Assembly: GCA_027489965.1 (NCBI GenBank)
Contig: JAIXZA010000095.1
Span: 1-64,000, forward strand
Source: Verrucomicrobiaceae bacterium
GTDB lineage: Bacteria; Verrucomicrobiota; Verrucomicrobiia; Verrucomicrobiales; Verrucomicrobiaceae
Direction of reading: 5' to 3'
DNA length: 64,000 nt
In this document: piece by piece, positions 24,915 through 32,957 of the stretch
Numbering within the stretch: the stretch's first letter is position 1
Layout of the letters: every line of letters starts with the position of its first letter
Translations under genes and position numbers: made by a program
The notes under the pieces: model-generated
What the model saw: the letters and a program-made list of their open reading frames with translations, nothing else
Database searches by the model: none
Told to the model about the DNA's origin: nothing

Positions 24915-27776
24915 CTATCGGTTCCACTGCGGGCTGCTGACGATCTCGATCACCAGGGCGGAGAAGGTCTTGTGCGATTTCATGCGCTCCAGCAGGCGTT
25001 TGTCGCCGGGGAGGACGGCGCGGCCCAGGGCGTAGCCGAGGAGCTTGCGATGGAAGTTTCCGGTGAACTCGTCTTCGCGACTGAGTAGCCATTTTTTCAA
25101 ACCATCGACGCCGCGCATTTCGGTGCCGTCGGCGAGGTGGTCGGTGTTCACGATGGGGCTGCCATCGCGCTCGGTGTCACGCCAACGGCCGATGGGATAG
25201 TAGTTCTCCAGGGCGATGCCGGGTGGATCGATTTTGGCATGGCAGGCGGCGCAGTTGGCGTCGGCGCGATGTTTGGCGAGCTGTTGCTGAATATTGAGTC
25301 CGGCCTCGTTTTTCTCGTCGGCGGAGATCTGCGGCACATTTGGCGGTGGTGGTGGAATGCGGCGGCCGATGAGCGTTTCGACGACCCAGGCTCCGCGTTG
25401 CACGGGGCTAGTGCGCAGCGGCAGGGATGTTTGGGTCAAGAACAGCGGCTGGGTGGCGAGGCAGTCTTCCGCGAGCAACCGCGTGAGGGGTTCGTCGTTC
25501 ATGAAGACGCGATTCAGAGCCGTGATGACTTCATCGAGCATTTCGCGGCGGCGTTGAGCGGTGAATTCGGGGAAGCGCTTCTCATCCGGACCGGTGAAGC
25601 TTTCAAAGTCCTCGAAATGCCAGACTTGAGCAGCGAAATCGGTGGCGAGTGAGCGTGCGCGGGGATCACGCAGCATGCGGTGCACTTGATCGCGGAGCGT
25701 GGTGGGATTGGCGAGATCAGCGCTGAGCAGTTCTTGATCGGGAAGGCTGGCCCAGAGGAAGGAGGCTAGCTTTTTGTTCTTGGTTCCTGGTTCTTGGTTC
25801 TGCGTTCTTGGGTAAATGAAATGCGGGGACATGAGCACGGCCAGCAGTGGGGCTTTCATGGCGCTGTCGAAGCTGATGCCGGGTTTGTTGGCATCACGGT
25901 AAAGTTGGGCCAGCGTGGTGACTTCAGACTCCTGCAGCGGGCGGCTCCAGGCACGTTCGGCGAACTGTTTTAGCCATGAGATGGCTTTGGATTCATCGCT
26001 GGGCTGAGTGAGGGCGTAGAGGCGATCTTCGAGGCTTTGCAGGACCCGCAGATCCTCAGGCGTAGCGTTTTGGCGGACTTGAGCGGCGGTGTAGTGATAG
26101 GGGGAGTCCGGCTCGTCTTTGTCAGCGGCTTGATCCGGCCATGGGCCGCCGATGGTTTCGAGCGGGGTGCGAGACCAGGTGGCGAGGACATTGCGCTCGG
26201 CATTGAGGCCCACTTTAGTGAGGTTGGCTTCAGAGATATTGCGACGGCTCAGCAGGCGATCTCGCTCCTTGTTGCCTTCTTGCTTGGCGTCGGCTTCGCG
26301 TTTGCGTCCGCCGAAGACATAGCGGCCAGGGATGTAGCTCTGGGACTTCGGCTTCTCCTTCAAAACGAGCGCCTGGATGCTGGCGATCTTGGTTCGGTTC
26401 TTATCGAGCGTGAGGTCCACCTCGAAGACCGTGGCATCCTGTGGCACGGCGAACTTCAAAGCACCGGGTGGACGCACGCCGACGGCATCCGCGCCGAGAT
26501 TCATTTCACCTTCTCCATCGCGACCGAACGCAAAAGGGTTGCCGCTATTGGCACCGAGGAGCTGCACCGCGTTCTGCCAGGGCTTGGTGCTGCCGTCTTT
26601 GAAAACGAAGCGCCCGCGTTGCCAGACGGCGTATTCACCACGGCCGCGATCTCCGGCATCGGTGACGATAAGAAACAGCTCTTTCGCATCGCCAATATCA
26701 ATGCGGAAGGGCCAGTGACCATGCTTGCTGGCAGCTTCGAGCACCTCCTCCTTGGCCTCGTGAAAACTGATCTCGTAGGGCGGCGCGAAGTCTTCGCCGT
26801 TCACCTCCGTGGAGCCGCCACGCTTCCCCGTGGCGATGGCTAAACATTCAGCGCGGAGCTTTTCGGCACTGAGATTGGCAGGCAGCGCACGCCAAGCTTT
26901 TGCCCAATCGGCGAACGGTAAATCGAGCGAGGGATGGGTGAGAATGCGCTTCCATTTGGCGAGAGCGACGTTGGAGAGTGAGACAGGCACTCTTGTCTGT
27001 CCTTTCCCTTCACAGACAAGAGTGTCTGTGCCACGCTTCGCTGCCTCCAGATAAGCCGCGTGCGCATTGCCAAACATCTCTGCCAGTGCCTCTCGATGTT
27101 CCGCGCCCCACTTCTGCTGCTGGGCGACATGCCAGTTGATCACATCGTTCACCGCTTCGGCGATGGCGGCTTTGGATTCGTTCACGGGTTCGCGTGGCAC
27201 CGCGCTCCACACCCATCCATCATGCGGCGACACGCGGAGATGGCTGAGAGCGCCTTTCGCGGCTTCCAGGTATTTCTCGAACTGCGCCACACCCATGCCC
27301 TGCGCCGTGCCGACGTTGGAGAAGCCTTCACCGGCACCGCCTTCATTGGGCAAATACTGGCCTGCATTCAAAACGATGCCGCCCGTGAGGTCGCGGAGAA
27401 TGTTTCGATACTCGTGCCGGGTGAGACGCGGGATGACCACCATTCCCGGCTCGTCCATGCTGGCCTCCGCCATCGCATCGAGCTGAGATTGAGCCCAGGC
27501 CATCATGGCCGTGCGCTCGGCATCGGTGGGTTGCTTCTTGGCTTTTTTCGGCGGCATGTCGCCCTCTTGAAGGCGCACGATGATGTCCTCCAGCGTGCTG
27601 ACTGAGCCAAGTTCAGGCTTCTTGGCGAGGAATCCTTCGAGATCGAGATCACCCTCGGCCTGGGTGGCATCGTGGCATTTGATGCAGTGCTGGCTGAGGA
27701 GTTCTTGCGGTCCGGTCGTCTGCGTTTGAGCGCAGACGCGGATGGAAAGCAGAACGAGCAGAATCAAGCGGCGCAT
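24915..27776 (-). CDS. DUF1592-type protein (PSCyt/PSD), paralogue carrying two repeat insertions
   Basis: 953 aa, signal MRRLILLVLLSIRVCA. N-terminal heme motif HCIKCHD (C31, C34, H35); DUF1587-like region RLTRHEYRNILRDLTGG; a long central region; DUF1592-like (LASFLWASLPDQELL); DUF1588-like GAWVVETLIGRRIPPPPPNVP with NCAACH; DUF1585-like LLGYALGRAVLPGD. Two repeats are read in frame: family B (26982-27032) near residues ~245-265, and heptanucleotide repeat D (25776-25812) just before the DUF1592-like domain. It lies between a BNR-propeller gene and the SGNH-like gene in a minus-strand operon. Confidence 0.88.
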   Translation of the reverse strand: MRRLILLVLLSIRVCAQTQTTGPQELLSQHCIKCHDATQAEGDLDLEGFLAKKPELGSVSTLEDIIVRLQEGDMPPKKAKKQPTDAERTAMMAWAQSQLDAMAEASMDEPGMVVIPRLTRHEYRNILRDLTGGIVLNAGQYLPNEGGAGEGFSNVGTAQGMGVAQFEKYLEAAKGALSHLRVSPHDGWVWSAVPREPVNESKAAIAEAVNDVINWHVAQQQKWGAEHREALAEMFGNAHAAYLEAAKRGTDTLVCEGKGQTRVPVSLSNVALAKWKRILTHPSLDLPFADWAKAWRALPANLSAEKLRAECLAIATGKRGGSTEVNGEDFAPPYEISFHEAKEEVLEAASKHGHWPFRIDIGDAKELFLIVTDAGDRGRGEYAVWQRGRFVFKDGSTKPWQNAVQLLGANSGNPFAFGRDGEGEMNLGADAVGVRPPGALKFAVPQDATVFEVDLTLDKNRTKIASIQALVLKEKPKSQSYIPGRYVFGGRKREADAKQEGNKERDRLLSRRNISEANLTKVGLNAERNVLATWSRTPLETIGGPWPDQAADKDEPDSPYHYTAAQVRQNATPEDLRVLQSLEDRLYALTQPSDESKAISWLKQFAERAWSRPLQESEVTTLAQLYRDANKPGISFDSAMKAPLLAVLMSPHFIYPRTQNQEPGTKNKKLASFLWASLPDQELLSADLANPTTLRDQVHRMLRDPRARSLATDFAAQVWHFEDFESFTGPDEKRFPEFTAQRRREMLDEVITALNRVFMNDEPLTRLLAEDCLATQPLFLTQTSLPLRTSPVQRGAWVVETLIGRRIPPPPPNVPQISADEKNEAGLNIQQQLAKHRADANCAACHAKIDPPGIALENYYPIGRWRDTERDGSPIVNTDHLADGTEMRGVDGLKKWLLSREDEFTGNFHRKLLGYALGRAVLPGDKRLLERMKSHKTFSALVIEIVSSPQWNR
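25776..25812. repeat. Family D heptanucleotide tandem repeat in the DUF1592 gene
   Basis: Five GTTCTTG-like units (GTTCTTG, GTTCCTG, GTTCTTG, GTTCTGC, GTTCTTG) stand head to tail. Read in frame as TQNQEPGTKNKK on the minus strand, immediately before the DUF1592-like domain. Three 7-nt units make 21 nt, i.e. one 7-residue peptide unit, so only multiples of three units preserve the frame. Confidence 0.75.
26982..27032. repeat. Family B inverted hairpin pair in the DUF1592 gene
   Basis: CACTCTTGTCTGT (left) and ACAGACAAGAGTGTCTGTGCC (right, 27012-27032) are inverted copies with one mismatch over 18 bp. The right half forms its own stem CAGACA-AGAG-TGTCTG. Read in frame as GTDTLVCEGKGQTRVPVS. 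Confidence 0.78.
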
Positions 27777-27788
27777 AGAAATCGCTGA

Positions 27789-28757
27789 CTAATGGCTTCC
27801 GGTATGCACCACGCGGTTGATGCCGTTCTTGGTGAGTTCATTGCCGGGTTCCCACTTTTGGCCGTCCGCGCTCCAGGTCATTTTACCGGGCCAACTGCTT
27901 GTGATGAAGCGTTTGCCATCGCTCCACAGGACGTTGCCTTTGGCGCTCACTTCGACCGCTTTCCATTCAAGAGCATCGGTGGAGGTGAAGGCGTCTTTGC
28001 TGTTGCCTGCGAGCAGCACGTCGCCTGCATGGACCAGCCAGCTTACTTTGGCATCACCTGGCAGGCTGGCAGCGGTCCACTCGATCCCATCTTTGCTGCG
28101 AATGAGACCAGTATTGTTATGGCCAGCCATCATCACGAAATGGCCGCCGCCAAAGACGATGCGGCCCTGCCCTGGCAGATCATTGCGCTCGCTGGTGATC
28201 TTCTCGCCATCGGGCGTAACGATAGCCCAGCTCGTGCCGCCACTGCCGCCGCCGTTGCCGGTCAAAACGAAGACGCCATTGCCAAACGCACCTCCACGAA
28301 AGTGCGTGTAGCCCTTCGCGGCGATCTTGGCTCCATCGGTCCACTTCACCGCATCCGTGGACCACATGAGCTTGCCGCTCGGATACGATGACGTGCCGAC
28401 CACGAAGCGCTCGGCACCAAACACGATGGGATTGATGCGTGCCTTGCTCGTGTGCGTCTCCGTCCACTCGCGAGCATCTTTCGAGATCAAAATGTGCCCC
28501 GCGCCGTCTTTTCCACCACCGCCGCCACCGGTGACGACGAACTGATTCTTCGCCCACACGGCGGACATGAGATTATTGCCATCATCTCCGCCTGCTTCCT
28601 GCCATTCGGCGGTGATCTCCCACGTTTTGCCATCCGTGGAAATCATGCGACGGCCACCGTAGCCGACCGCGAGCCAGAGGTCGGCGGCTTGGAGAGTGGT
28701 GCAGAAGAGGAGGAGAAGCGTTGTCTGGGCTTTAACCCAAGAAAAGGAGGGGCTCAT
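27789..28757 (-). CDS. Secreted BNR/beta-propeller protein
   Basis: 322 aa. Six Asp-box-like blades are visible: STDGKTWEIT, SKDAREWTET, STDAVKWTDG, SKDGIEWTAA, STDALEWKAV, SADGQKWEPG. This is a six-bladed propeller of the sialidase/YCF48-like superfold; no catalytic residues were found, so binding or scaffolding is as likely as hydrolysis. The signal peptide begins MSPSFSWVKAQTTLLLLF, whose WVKAQTTL part is a family A half-repeat. It lies 12 bp from the DUF1592 gene downstream and 22 bp after the DUF1552 gene upstream. Confidence 0.75.
   Translation of the reverse strand: MSPSFSWVKAQTTLLLLFCTTLQAADLWLAVGYGGRRMISTDGKTWEITAEWQEAGGDDGNNLMSAVWAKNQFVVTGGGGGGKDGAGHILISKDAREWTETHTSKARINPIVFGAERFVVGTSSYPSGKLMWSTDAVKWTDGAKIAAKGYTHFRGGAFGNGVFVLTGNGGGSGGTSWAIVTPDGEKITSERNDLPGQGRIVFGGGHFVMMAGHNNTGLIRSKDGIEWTAASLPGDAKVSWLVHAGDVLLAGNSKDAFTSTDALEWKAVEVSAKGNVLWSDGKRFITSSWPGKMTWSADGQKWEPGNELTKNGINRVVHTGSH
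28719..28741. repeat. Family A half-site encoding signal peptide residues
   Basis: CGTTGTCTGGGCTTTAACCCAAG; the core CTGGGCTTTAACCCAAG folds on itself. On the minus strand it encodes SWVKAQTT within the signal peptide of the BNR protein. Confidence 0.6.
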
Positions 28758-28779
28758 GGTGAGATGTTGTGTGCTGTTT

Positions 28780-30117
28780 TTAACTGAGCGGCATGGCTTC
28801 TGTGCTATCGCCGAATTTGTCCAGCTTCACGCCCATGCGTTGCGCGAGGGCGAGGTAGAGATTGCAGGCGCGTTGTTGCTCTTCGGGCTTGGCGCTGGTG
28901 TCGATGACGCGACCTCCCGCGAGGGAGCCGCCGCCGTGACCGGCGAGAATCATCGGGAGATTGCGGCCGTCGTGGCTGTCGCCGTTGAACATGTTGCTGC
29001 CGAATTGCAGCATCACGTTGTCGAGCAGCGTGGTGCCGTTGCCTTCGTCCACCTGCTTCATTTTTGCCATGAGGTAGGCGAGTTGCTCGACGTGGAACTG
29101 ATTGATGCGCTGATACGACGCGAGCTTCTTTGGATCTTCTTTGTGGTGCGAGATGCCATGAAGCTGCTCGTTGAGCACGCCATCGAGGAAGCCGAACTTC
29201 ATGTGCGAGACATCGCGATTGAAGATGAGCGTGGCGACGCGGGTCTTGTCCATGCGCCACGCGAGCAGGATGAGGTCGAGCATCATGCGCATGTGCTCGG
29301 CCACATTTTGCGGGAGCTCGGCGGGGAAAGTAGCTCGAGCTTTGGCTCGCTCACTTGGGCTAAAGCCCAAGCTACTTTGGGGACGCCAGCCTTCGAGGCG
29401 CTTTTCCTTCGTCGCGCGTTCGATGCGCTGCTCCAGCTCGCGAATGCTTTGCATGTAATCGTCGAGCTTCTGCTGATCTTGCGCCCCGAGATGGCGGCGC
29501 ATGTCCTTGGATTGCCCGAGCACGGCATCGAGGACGCTTTTGTCGCGCAACAAACCGCTGGTGTCGAACAGGCGATCAAAAACCGCTCGTGGATACACCT
29601 CGGGCGCGATGGGCGTGTTCTTCGACGACCACGAAACGGTGCCGTAATACACGCTCGGCACGCCGCCGCGCAGGCCGCTCTCCGCGGGCTCCACCGCGAG
29701 CACGAGACTCGGCACCGCCGTCTGCTTGCCCGTGTGGCGTGCGATGACCTGGTCAATGGACTCGCCGCCTTCAGGGATGAGCGTTTCCTTGAACCGGGCA
29801 CCACTCAGGTAGTTCGAGAACAGCGGCCAATGCGGTCCGCTGGTGTTGTTGAAGACGTGCAGGTCCTTGATGACCGTGATGTGCTGCTTCAGTGATTCGA
29901 GCGGCTTCAGCGAACTGGAAAGCTGCATGGCCGCGCCTTCGCCCTGCACATGCCATTCATGCGGATTCACGCCATTGGCGAAAAGCAGGCAGCCATAGCG
30001 CAGCGGTGCCTTGGCGTTTTCCGCAGCCTTGCCGCCTTGTGCCCAGGCGAGCGAAGGCATCCAGGGAACAGTGAGCGTGGCACCAATGCCACGGAGGAGA
30101 TTGCGGCGAGTCTTCAT
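28780..30117 (-). CDS. DUF1552 (HXXSHH) family secreted protein
   Basis: 445 aa from the ATG at 30117; the longer frame runs into the FecR gene. MKTRRNLLRGIGAT... is a Tat-like signal ending AWAQ. This is the only DUF1552 protein in the window with the full motif HGISHHKE (HXXSHH). It ends ALAQRMGVKLDKFGDSTEAM. A family A repeat inserts QSSLGFSPSERAKARATF between residues that otherwise read EGWRP...PAELPQNVAEHM. Its start overlaps the FecR stop by 4 bp, so regulator and enzyme genes are translationally coupled. Confidence 0.9.
   Translation of the reverse strand: MKTRRNLLRGIGATLTVPWMPSLAWAQGGKAAENAKAPLRYGCLLFANGVNPHEWHVQGEGAAMQLSSSLKPLESLKQHITVIKDLHVFNNTSGPHWPLFSNYLSGARFKETLIPEGGESIDQVIARHTGKQTAVPSLVLAVEPAESGLRGGVPSVYYGTVSWSSKNTPIAPEVYPRAVFDRLFDTSGLLRDKSVLDAVLGQSKDMRRHLGAQDQQKLDDYMQSIRELEQRIERATKEKRLEGWRPQSSLGFSPSERAKARATFPAELPQNVAEHMRMMLDLILLAWRMDKTRVATLIFNRDVSHMKFGFLDGVLNEQLHGISHHKEDPKKLASYQRINQFHVEQLAYLMAKMKQVDEGNGTTLLDNVMLQFGSNMFNGDSHDGRNLPMILAGHGGGSLAGGRVIDTSAKPEEQQRACNLYLALAQRMGVKLDKFGDSTEAMPLS
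29327..29378. repeat. Family A double hairpin in a DUF1552 gene
   Basis: AAAGTAGCTCGAGCTTTGGC and CTTGGGCTAAAGCCCAAGC, ending TACTTT, are imperfect inverted copies within 52 bp. GGGG occurs immediately on both sides (29323-29326 and 29379-29382), a possible but weak target duplication. Translated in frame. Confidence 0.78.
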
Positions 30118-31391
30118 GGCTGTGGCGAAAGGCTGAACTGCGAGACGGCGAGTTTGTTCTCGGTTCTTCCCGTGTGAATCAGAATGCCGGTGAGGATGTT
30201 TCCAGCAGGCGAGGGGTGGCGGTCTCGAATGTATTCGCGGGGATCGATGGCCTTGAATCGAATGAGAGGAATGCGGACATCGCACCATCCATCGGCATCA
30301 GGGTGAAGCTCACTCGTGGCGATTTCTGCTTCAAAATTGCCGCCGTAGTCGCCACTCGCTGTGTGGGTCATCAGCAGCACGGTTAACGGGCGGCTGGCGC
30401 TCTGCCGGAGGCGATAGCGGATGACGCTCTGCTCGGTGGCGAGCAGCTTCGCAGGCTTCTCCAGCATCGCGGTGCGGATGGAGATGCCGTGGTGGGTGAT
30501 CACGCTGCCATCGGGCAGTTTTTTGGCGATGAAGGGCATGGCATTCATCCGGCCTTCTTTGGCAAAACCACGCCAGTTACGCGGCGGTGCCTGCTGGGTG
30601 AAATCAAAGCTCCAACGCGTGAGCGGCTCGGGGGTGGAGGCGGCGCTGAGTTCGGAGTCCGGCTCCGACGAAGCCACGGCGCTGCGATTGGCTGCCACGG
30701 CGATCTCGCGACCATCCGCGAGCCGTTTTAGCTTCACGAGTCCGCTGTTCACATTCAGCAGCGTGTCCTCGACGCGGGCCGAGAGATCAAAAGCTGTGCC
30801 CACGACCTCAGCCACGGCGCTGGGCGTGTGGATGAGCATGGGGCGACCCGCAGGCTGTGGCTGCACCTCGGCGGAAAGCGTGCCTCGGGCGAGCGTGAGC
30901 ACTTTTTGCTTCTCGTTGGCAAAGGAAAGCTCGGCGTCACCTTGCAGCGTGATGAGCGAGCCATCGTCGAAGCGAAGAATCGCCGAACTGGTCTCGCCGA
31001 CAGTCTCCAACGTGCCCGCAGGCAGCTTTTCACCAGGCTGAATCGCTGCGCCATGACTCCAGGCCACGCTGCCGGTGCTTTCGACGAGCGTGAGCACCGT
31101 GGACGATCGTCCGGATAGGAAGAGCCAGGCGCTCGTCGCGAGCACGGCGATGGAGGCCGCGAGTGCGAGCGTCGTGAACCAGACACTCTTGTCTGGTTTT
31201 GTTTTGGATGAACCGACAGGAGTGTCTGTTTCACAGCGGGCCAGATCCCCAAAGGCGACGGCTTGCTCCGCAATGTCTCGCAGATGCTCTCGCAGAGCTG
31301 CATCATCACGCAGGCGATGCTGGAGTCGAGCCAGCTCATCTTGCGTGAGCCTGCCATCGAGATAGCGCTGGATGAGAAGATCGTCGTTCAT
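30114..31391 (-). CDS. FecR-like anti-sigma / envelope sensor
   Basis: 425 aa. N-terminal cytosolic anti-sigma-like helices (MNDDLLIQRYLDGRLTQDEL...), one transmembrane segment (about 68-92, TTLALAASIAVLATSAWLF), a FecR domain (~95-235: GDAELSF, LARGTLSAEVQPQ, HTPSAVAEVVGTAFDLS, VNSGLVKLKR) and a C-terminal beta-rich extracytoplasmic region that may bind a ligand. It probably controls the adjacent ECF sigma factor, whose stop it overlaps by 4 bp. A family B repeat encodes the juxtamembrane linker ETDTPVGSSKTKPDKSV. In turn it overlaps the downstream DUF1552 gene. Confidence 0.88.
   Translation of the reverse strand: MNDDLLIQRYLDGRLTQDELARLQHRLRDDAALREHLRDIAEQAVAFGDLARCETDTPVGSSKTKPDKSVWFTTLALAASIAVLATSAWLFLSGRSSTVLTLVESTGSVAWSHGAAIQPGEKLPAGTLETVGETSSAILRFDDGSLITLQGDAELSFANEKQKVLTLARGTLSAEVQPQPAGRPMLIHTPSAVAEVVGTAFDLSARVEDTLLNVNSGLVKLKRLADGREIAVAANRSAVASSEPDSELSAASTPEPLTRWSFDFTQQAPPRNWRGFAKEGRMNAMPFIAKKLPDGSVITHHGISIRTAMLEKPAKLLATEQSVIRYRLRQSASRPLTVLLMTHTASGDYGGNFEAEIATSELHPDADGWCDVRIPLIRFKAIDPREYIRDRHPSPAGNILTGILIHTGRTENKLAVSQFSLSPQP
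31174..31234. repeat. Family B inverted repeat in the FecR gene
   Basis: GTGAACCAGACACTCTTGTC (from 31174) and AACCGACAGGAGTGTCTG, ending TTTCAC (to 31234), are inverted copies with few mismatches. The left half has its own stem CCAGACA-CTCT-TGTCTGG. Read in frame as the linker just before the transmembrane helix. Confidence 0.8.
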
Positions 31392-31957
31392 GGTGTTGGG
31401 AAAGTGGCTGCGGCTTTAGCCGCATCAGATGCAGGGAATGCGGCTGAAGCCGCAGCCACTTTGTTATCCACGCATTGCTTGAGCTGCCGATGCAACCGCG
31501 AGAGCCGCTGATACACCGCATCGACGCTCGCGCCGACCTGTCGGGCCACTTCATCACAGGCATGTCCGTCAAAGTAACGCAGGTGCAAAAGCTGGCGCGA
31601 CTTCTCCGGCACGGAGGCCAGGCATTCGCGCAGCGCCTCCATGCGGCTGCCCTCGGGCTGCGGATGGGCGGACCACTCCTCGCTGATCAAATCGAGCACC
31701 TCCGGCTCCAGGCCCAGCGTTTCCGGCCTGCGCTTGCGCAGCCAATCAATGGCCTCGCGTTTGATGGAGACCATGGCCCAGGAAAGCAGCGCCCCTTCAT
31801 GCTCGAAGGACACATTCTTCGTCACCGACTTCAGCGCCACGTTTTGAAACAGATCCTCCACTGCCTGCGCATCCCGCACGATCAGCCACGCCGCCGCACT
31901 GAGCCGCTGCCGGGCTTCAAAGAGGTGTTTGAGGGTCGTTTCGTGGTCGAGAGGCAT
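31388..31957 (-). CDS. ECF-type RNA polymerase sigma factor
   Basis: 189 aa from the ATG at 31957; the frame from 32008 would translate family B repeat sequence first. Sigma-2 region: HLFEARQRLSAAAWLIVRDAQAVEDLFQNV then WAMVSIKREAIDWLRKRR. Sigma-4 helix-turn-helix: PEKSRQLLHLRYFDGHACDEVARQVGASVDAVYQRLSRLHRQL. It matches the PVC-type sigma-70 subfamily usually paired with FecR and cytochrome/DUF operons. The last ~22 residues (alanine-rich AAASAAFPASDAAKAAATFP) are wholly a family A repeat, an unusual C-terminal tail. A family B hairpin lies in its leader. Confidence 0.9.
   Translation of the reverse strand: MPLDHETTLKHLFEARQRLSAAAWLIVRDAQAVEDLFQNVALKSVTKNVSFEHEGALLSWAMVSIKREAIDWLRKRRPETLGLEPEVLDLISEEWSAHPQPEGSRMEALRECLASVPEKSRQLLHLRYFDGHACDEVARQVGASVDAVYQRLSRLHRQLKQCVDNKVAAASAAFPASDAAKAAATFPTP
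31401..31462. repeat. Family A double hairpin forming the sigma-factor C-terminus
   Basis: The arms AAAGTGGCTGCGGCTTTAGC (31401-31425, 25 bp in full) and their inverted copy at 31438-31462 match at 24 of 25 positions; each has its own TGCGGCT-TTA-GCCGCA stem. The element supplies the C-terminal tail of the sigma factor, whose stop follows a few codons later. Confidence 0.88.
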
Positions 31958-31995
31958 TCGAAGCGGGAACGGCTGAGGCACTGGAGTCCTGACAG

Positions 31996-32083
31996 GTGAA
32001 ACAGACACTCCTGTCTGTTCTGCTGAAAAGAAGCAGACAAGAGTGTCTGCATCACTTGGAGCCAGAAAGGAGTGTCTGGCTCA
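31996..32083. repeat. Family B cluster between and within SGNH and sigma genes
   Basis: A full inverted pair (31996-32020 GTGAAACAGACACTCCTGTC... with 32031-32055 ...AGACAAGAGTGTCTGCATCAC) is followed by a third half-copy at 32060-32083 with an 8-bp stem GAGCCAGA/TCTGGCTC. It covers most of the SGNH-sigma gap and encodes the last SGNH residues (VSQTLLSGSK). In the mRNA it would place a strong hairpin about 40 nt before the sigma start. Confidence 0.8.
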
Positions 32084-32957
32084 CCATTTGCCACGTCTCC
32101 CACGCCACCGATTCAAGGTAGCGGGCCGTTTCCTTATCCAGCGTGGCGGTGGCATTCATGCTCATGTGCTTGAACATCCACTTCGCCATCTTCGCCTGAT
32201 ACGCATCCGGCTTGAAGGCGGCGAGCTTGGCTTCATCGGCCTCATACTTGCCGTGGGGCCAGACGTGGAAAGTGCGCGGCAGTTTGCCGACGGGTGATTC
32301 GCCGGTCAGTGCAGCGTAAAAGCAGGCGAGGTTCAAAAAGTGGCCCGCATCGCCGGGATGCGCGTTGTCCTGCGGATGCTGGAGGGCGAGATCGGGCTTC
32401 TCGGCATACACGCGTGCCCAGGCGGTGCTGCATGGGGCGAAGAGCTTGATCTGATTCTGCTTGGCCAGCGCCAAAATGCGCTTCCGGCCTTCGACGTGCT
32501 TGTCATCCTTTCCCCAGCCCATTTCATAAAACATCGGTTCGCCGCCCGCAGCTCGGATGGCCTTGCAGTAAGTCGTGACGGCGGTGGCATGGTCAGGCAT
32601 GCCTTCCTTCGGCGCGTCATCGCCCATGATGAAACGGCACACGACCATCACCGCGACGATGTCCGGCTTCTCGGCGGCGATTTTGTCCAAAAACGTCTGC
32701 CCGGGCTTCACGCCGTATTCGTAGCGACTGAAGCCAGGTTCCAGATACACGCGGATGTCACTACCACTGCGGCCCACAGCCTCGGGAATGACCTGCTGGC
32801 CGATGCGTCCGGAGATTTTGCCATCCACGACCTTCGCGACCTCGCGGGGCATGTCGTTCCAATACATGCTGCTGCTGCCTGCGAAGAGGAAATGGACCGG
32901 TTCGGCGGCTTCGAGGAAACCGCAGAGGATGCAAAGAAGTGCAGAGAGGAGTTTCAT
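32052..32957 (-). CDS. Secreted SGNH/GDSL hydrolase
   Basis: 301 aa, signal MKLLSALLCILCGFLEAA. FLFAGSSSMYWNDMP gives the nucleophile-strand serine, and the catalytic Asp-x-x-His appears as DNAHPGDAGHFL. SGNH enzymes remove acetyl or other acyl groups, often from polysaccharides; the substrate is unknown. Its start overlaps the stop of the preceding DUF1552 gene by 4 bp, and its last ten residues are encoded by family B repeats. Confidence 0.77.
   Translation of the reverse strand: MKLLSALLCILCGFLEAAEPVHFLFAGSSSMYWNDMPREVAKVVDGKISGRIGQQVIPEAVGRSGSDIRVYLEPGFSRYEYGVKPGQTFLDKIAAEKPDIVAVMVVCRFIMGDDAPKEGMPDHATAVTTYCKAIRAAGGEPMFYEMGWGKDDKHVEGRKRILALAKQNQIKLFAPCSTAWARVYAEKPDLALQHPQDNAHPGDAGHFLNLACFYAALTGESPVGKLPRTFHVWPHGKYEADEAKLAAFKPDAYQAKMAKWMFKHMSMNATATLDKETARYLESVAWETWQMVSQTLLSGSK

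Noticed and set aside
28696..29895. Open frame on the + strand over the DUF1552 gene
   Set aside because: Antisense to a clear DUF1552 gene and no recognisable content.
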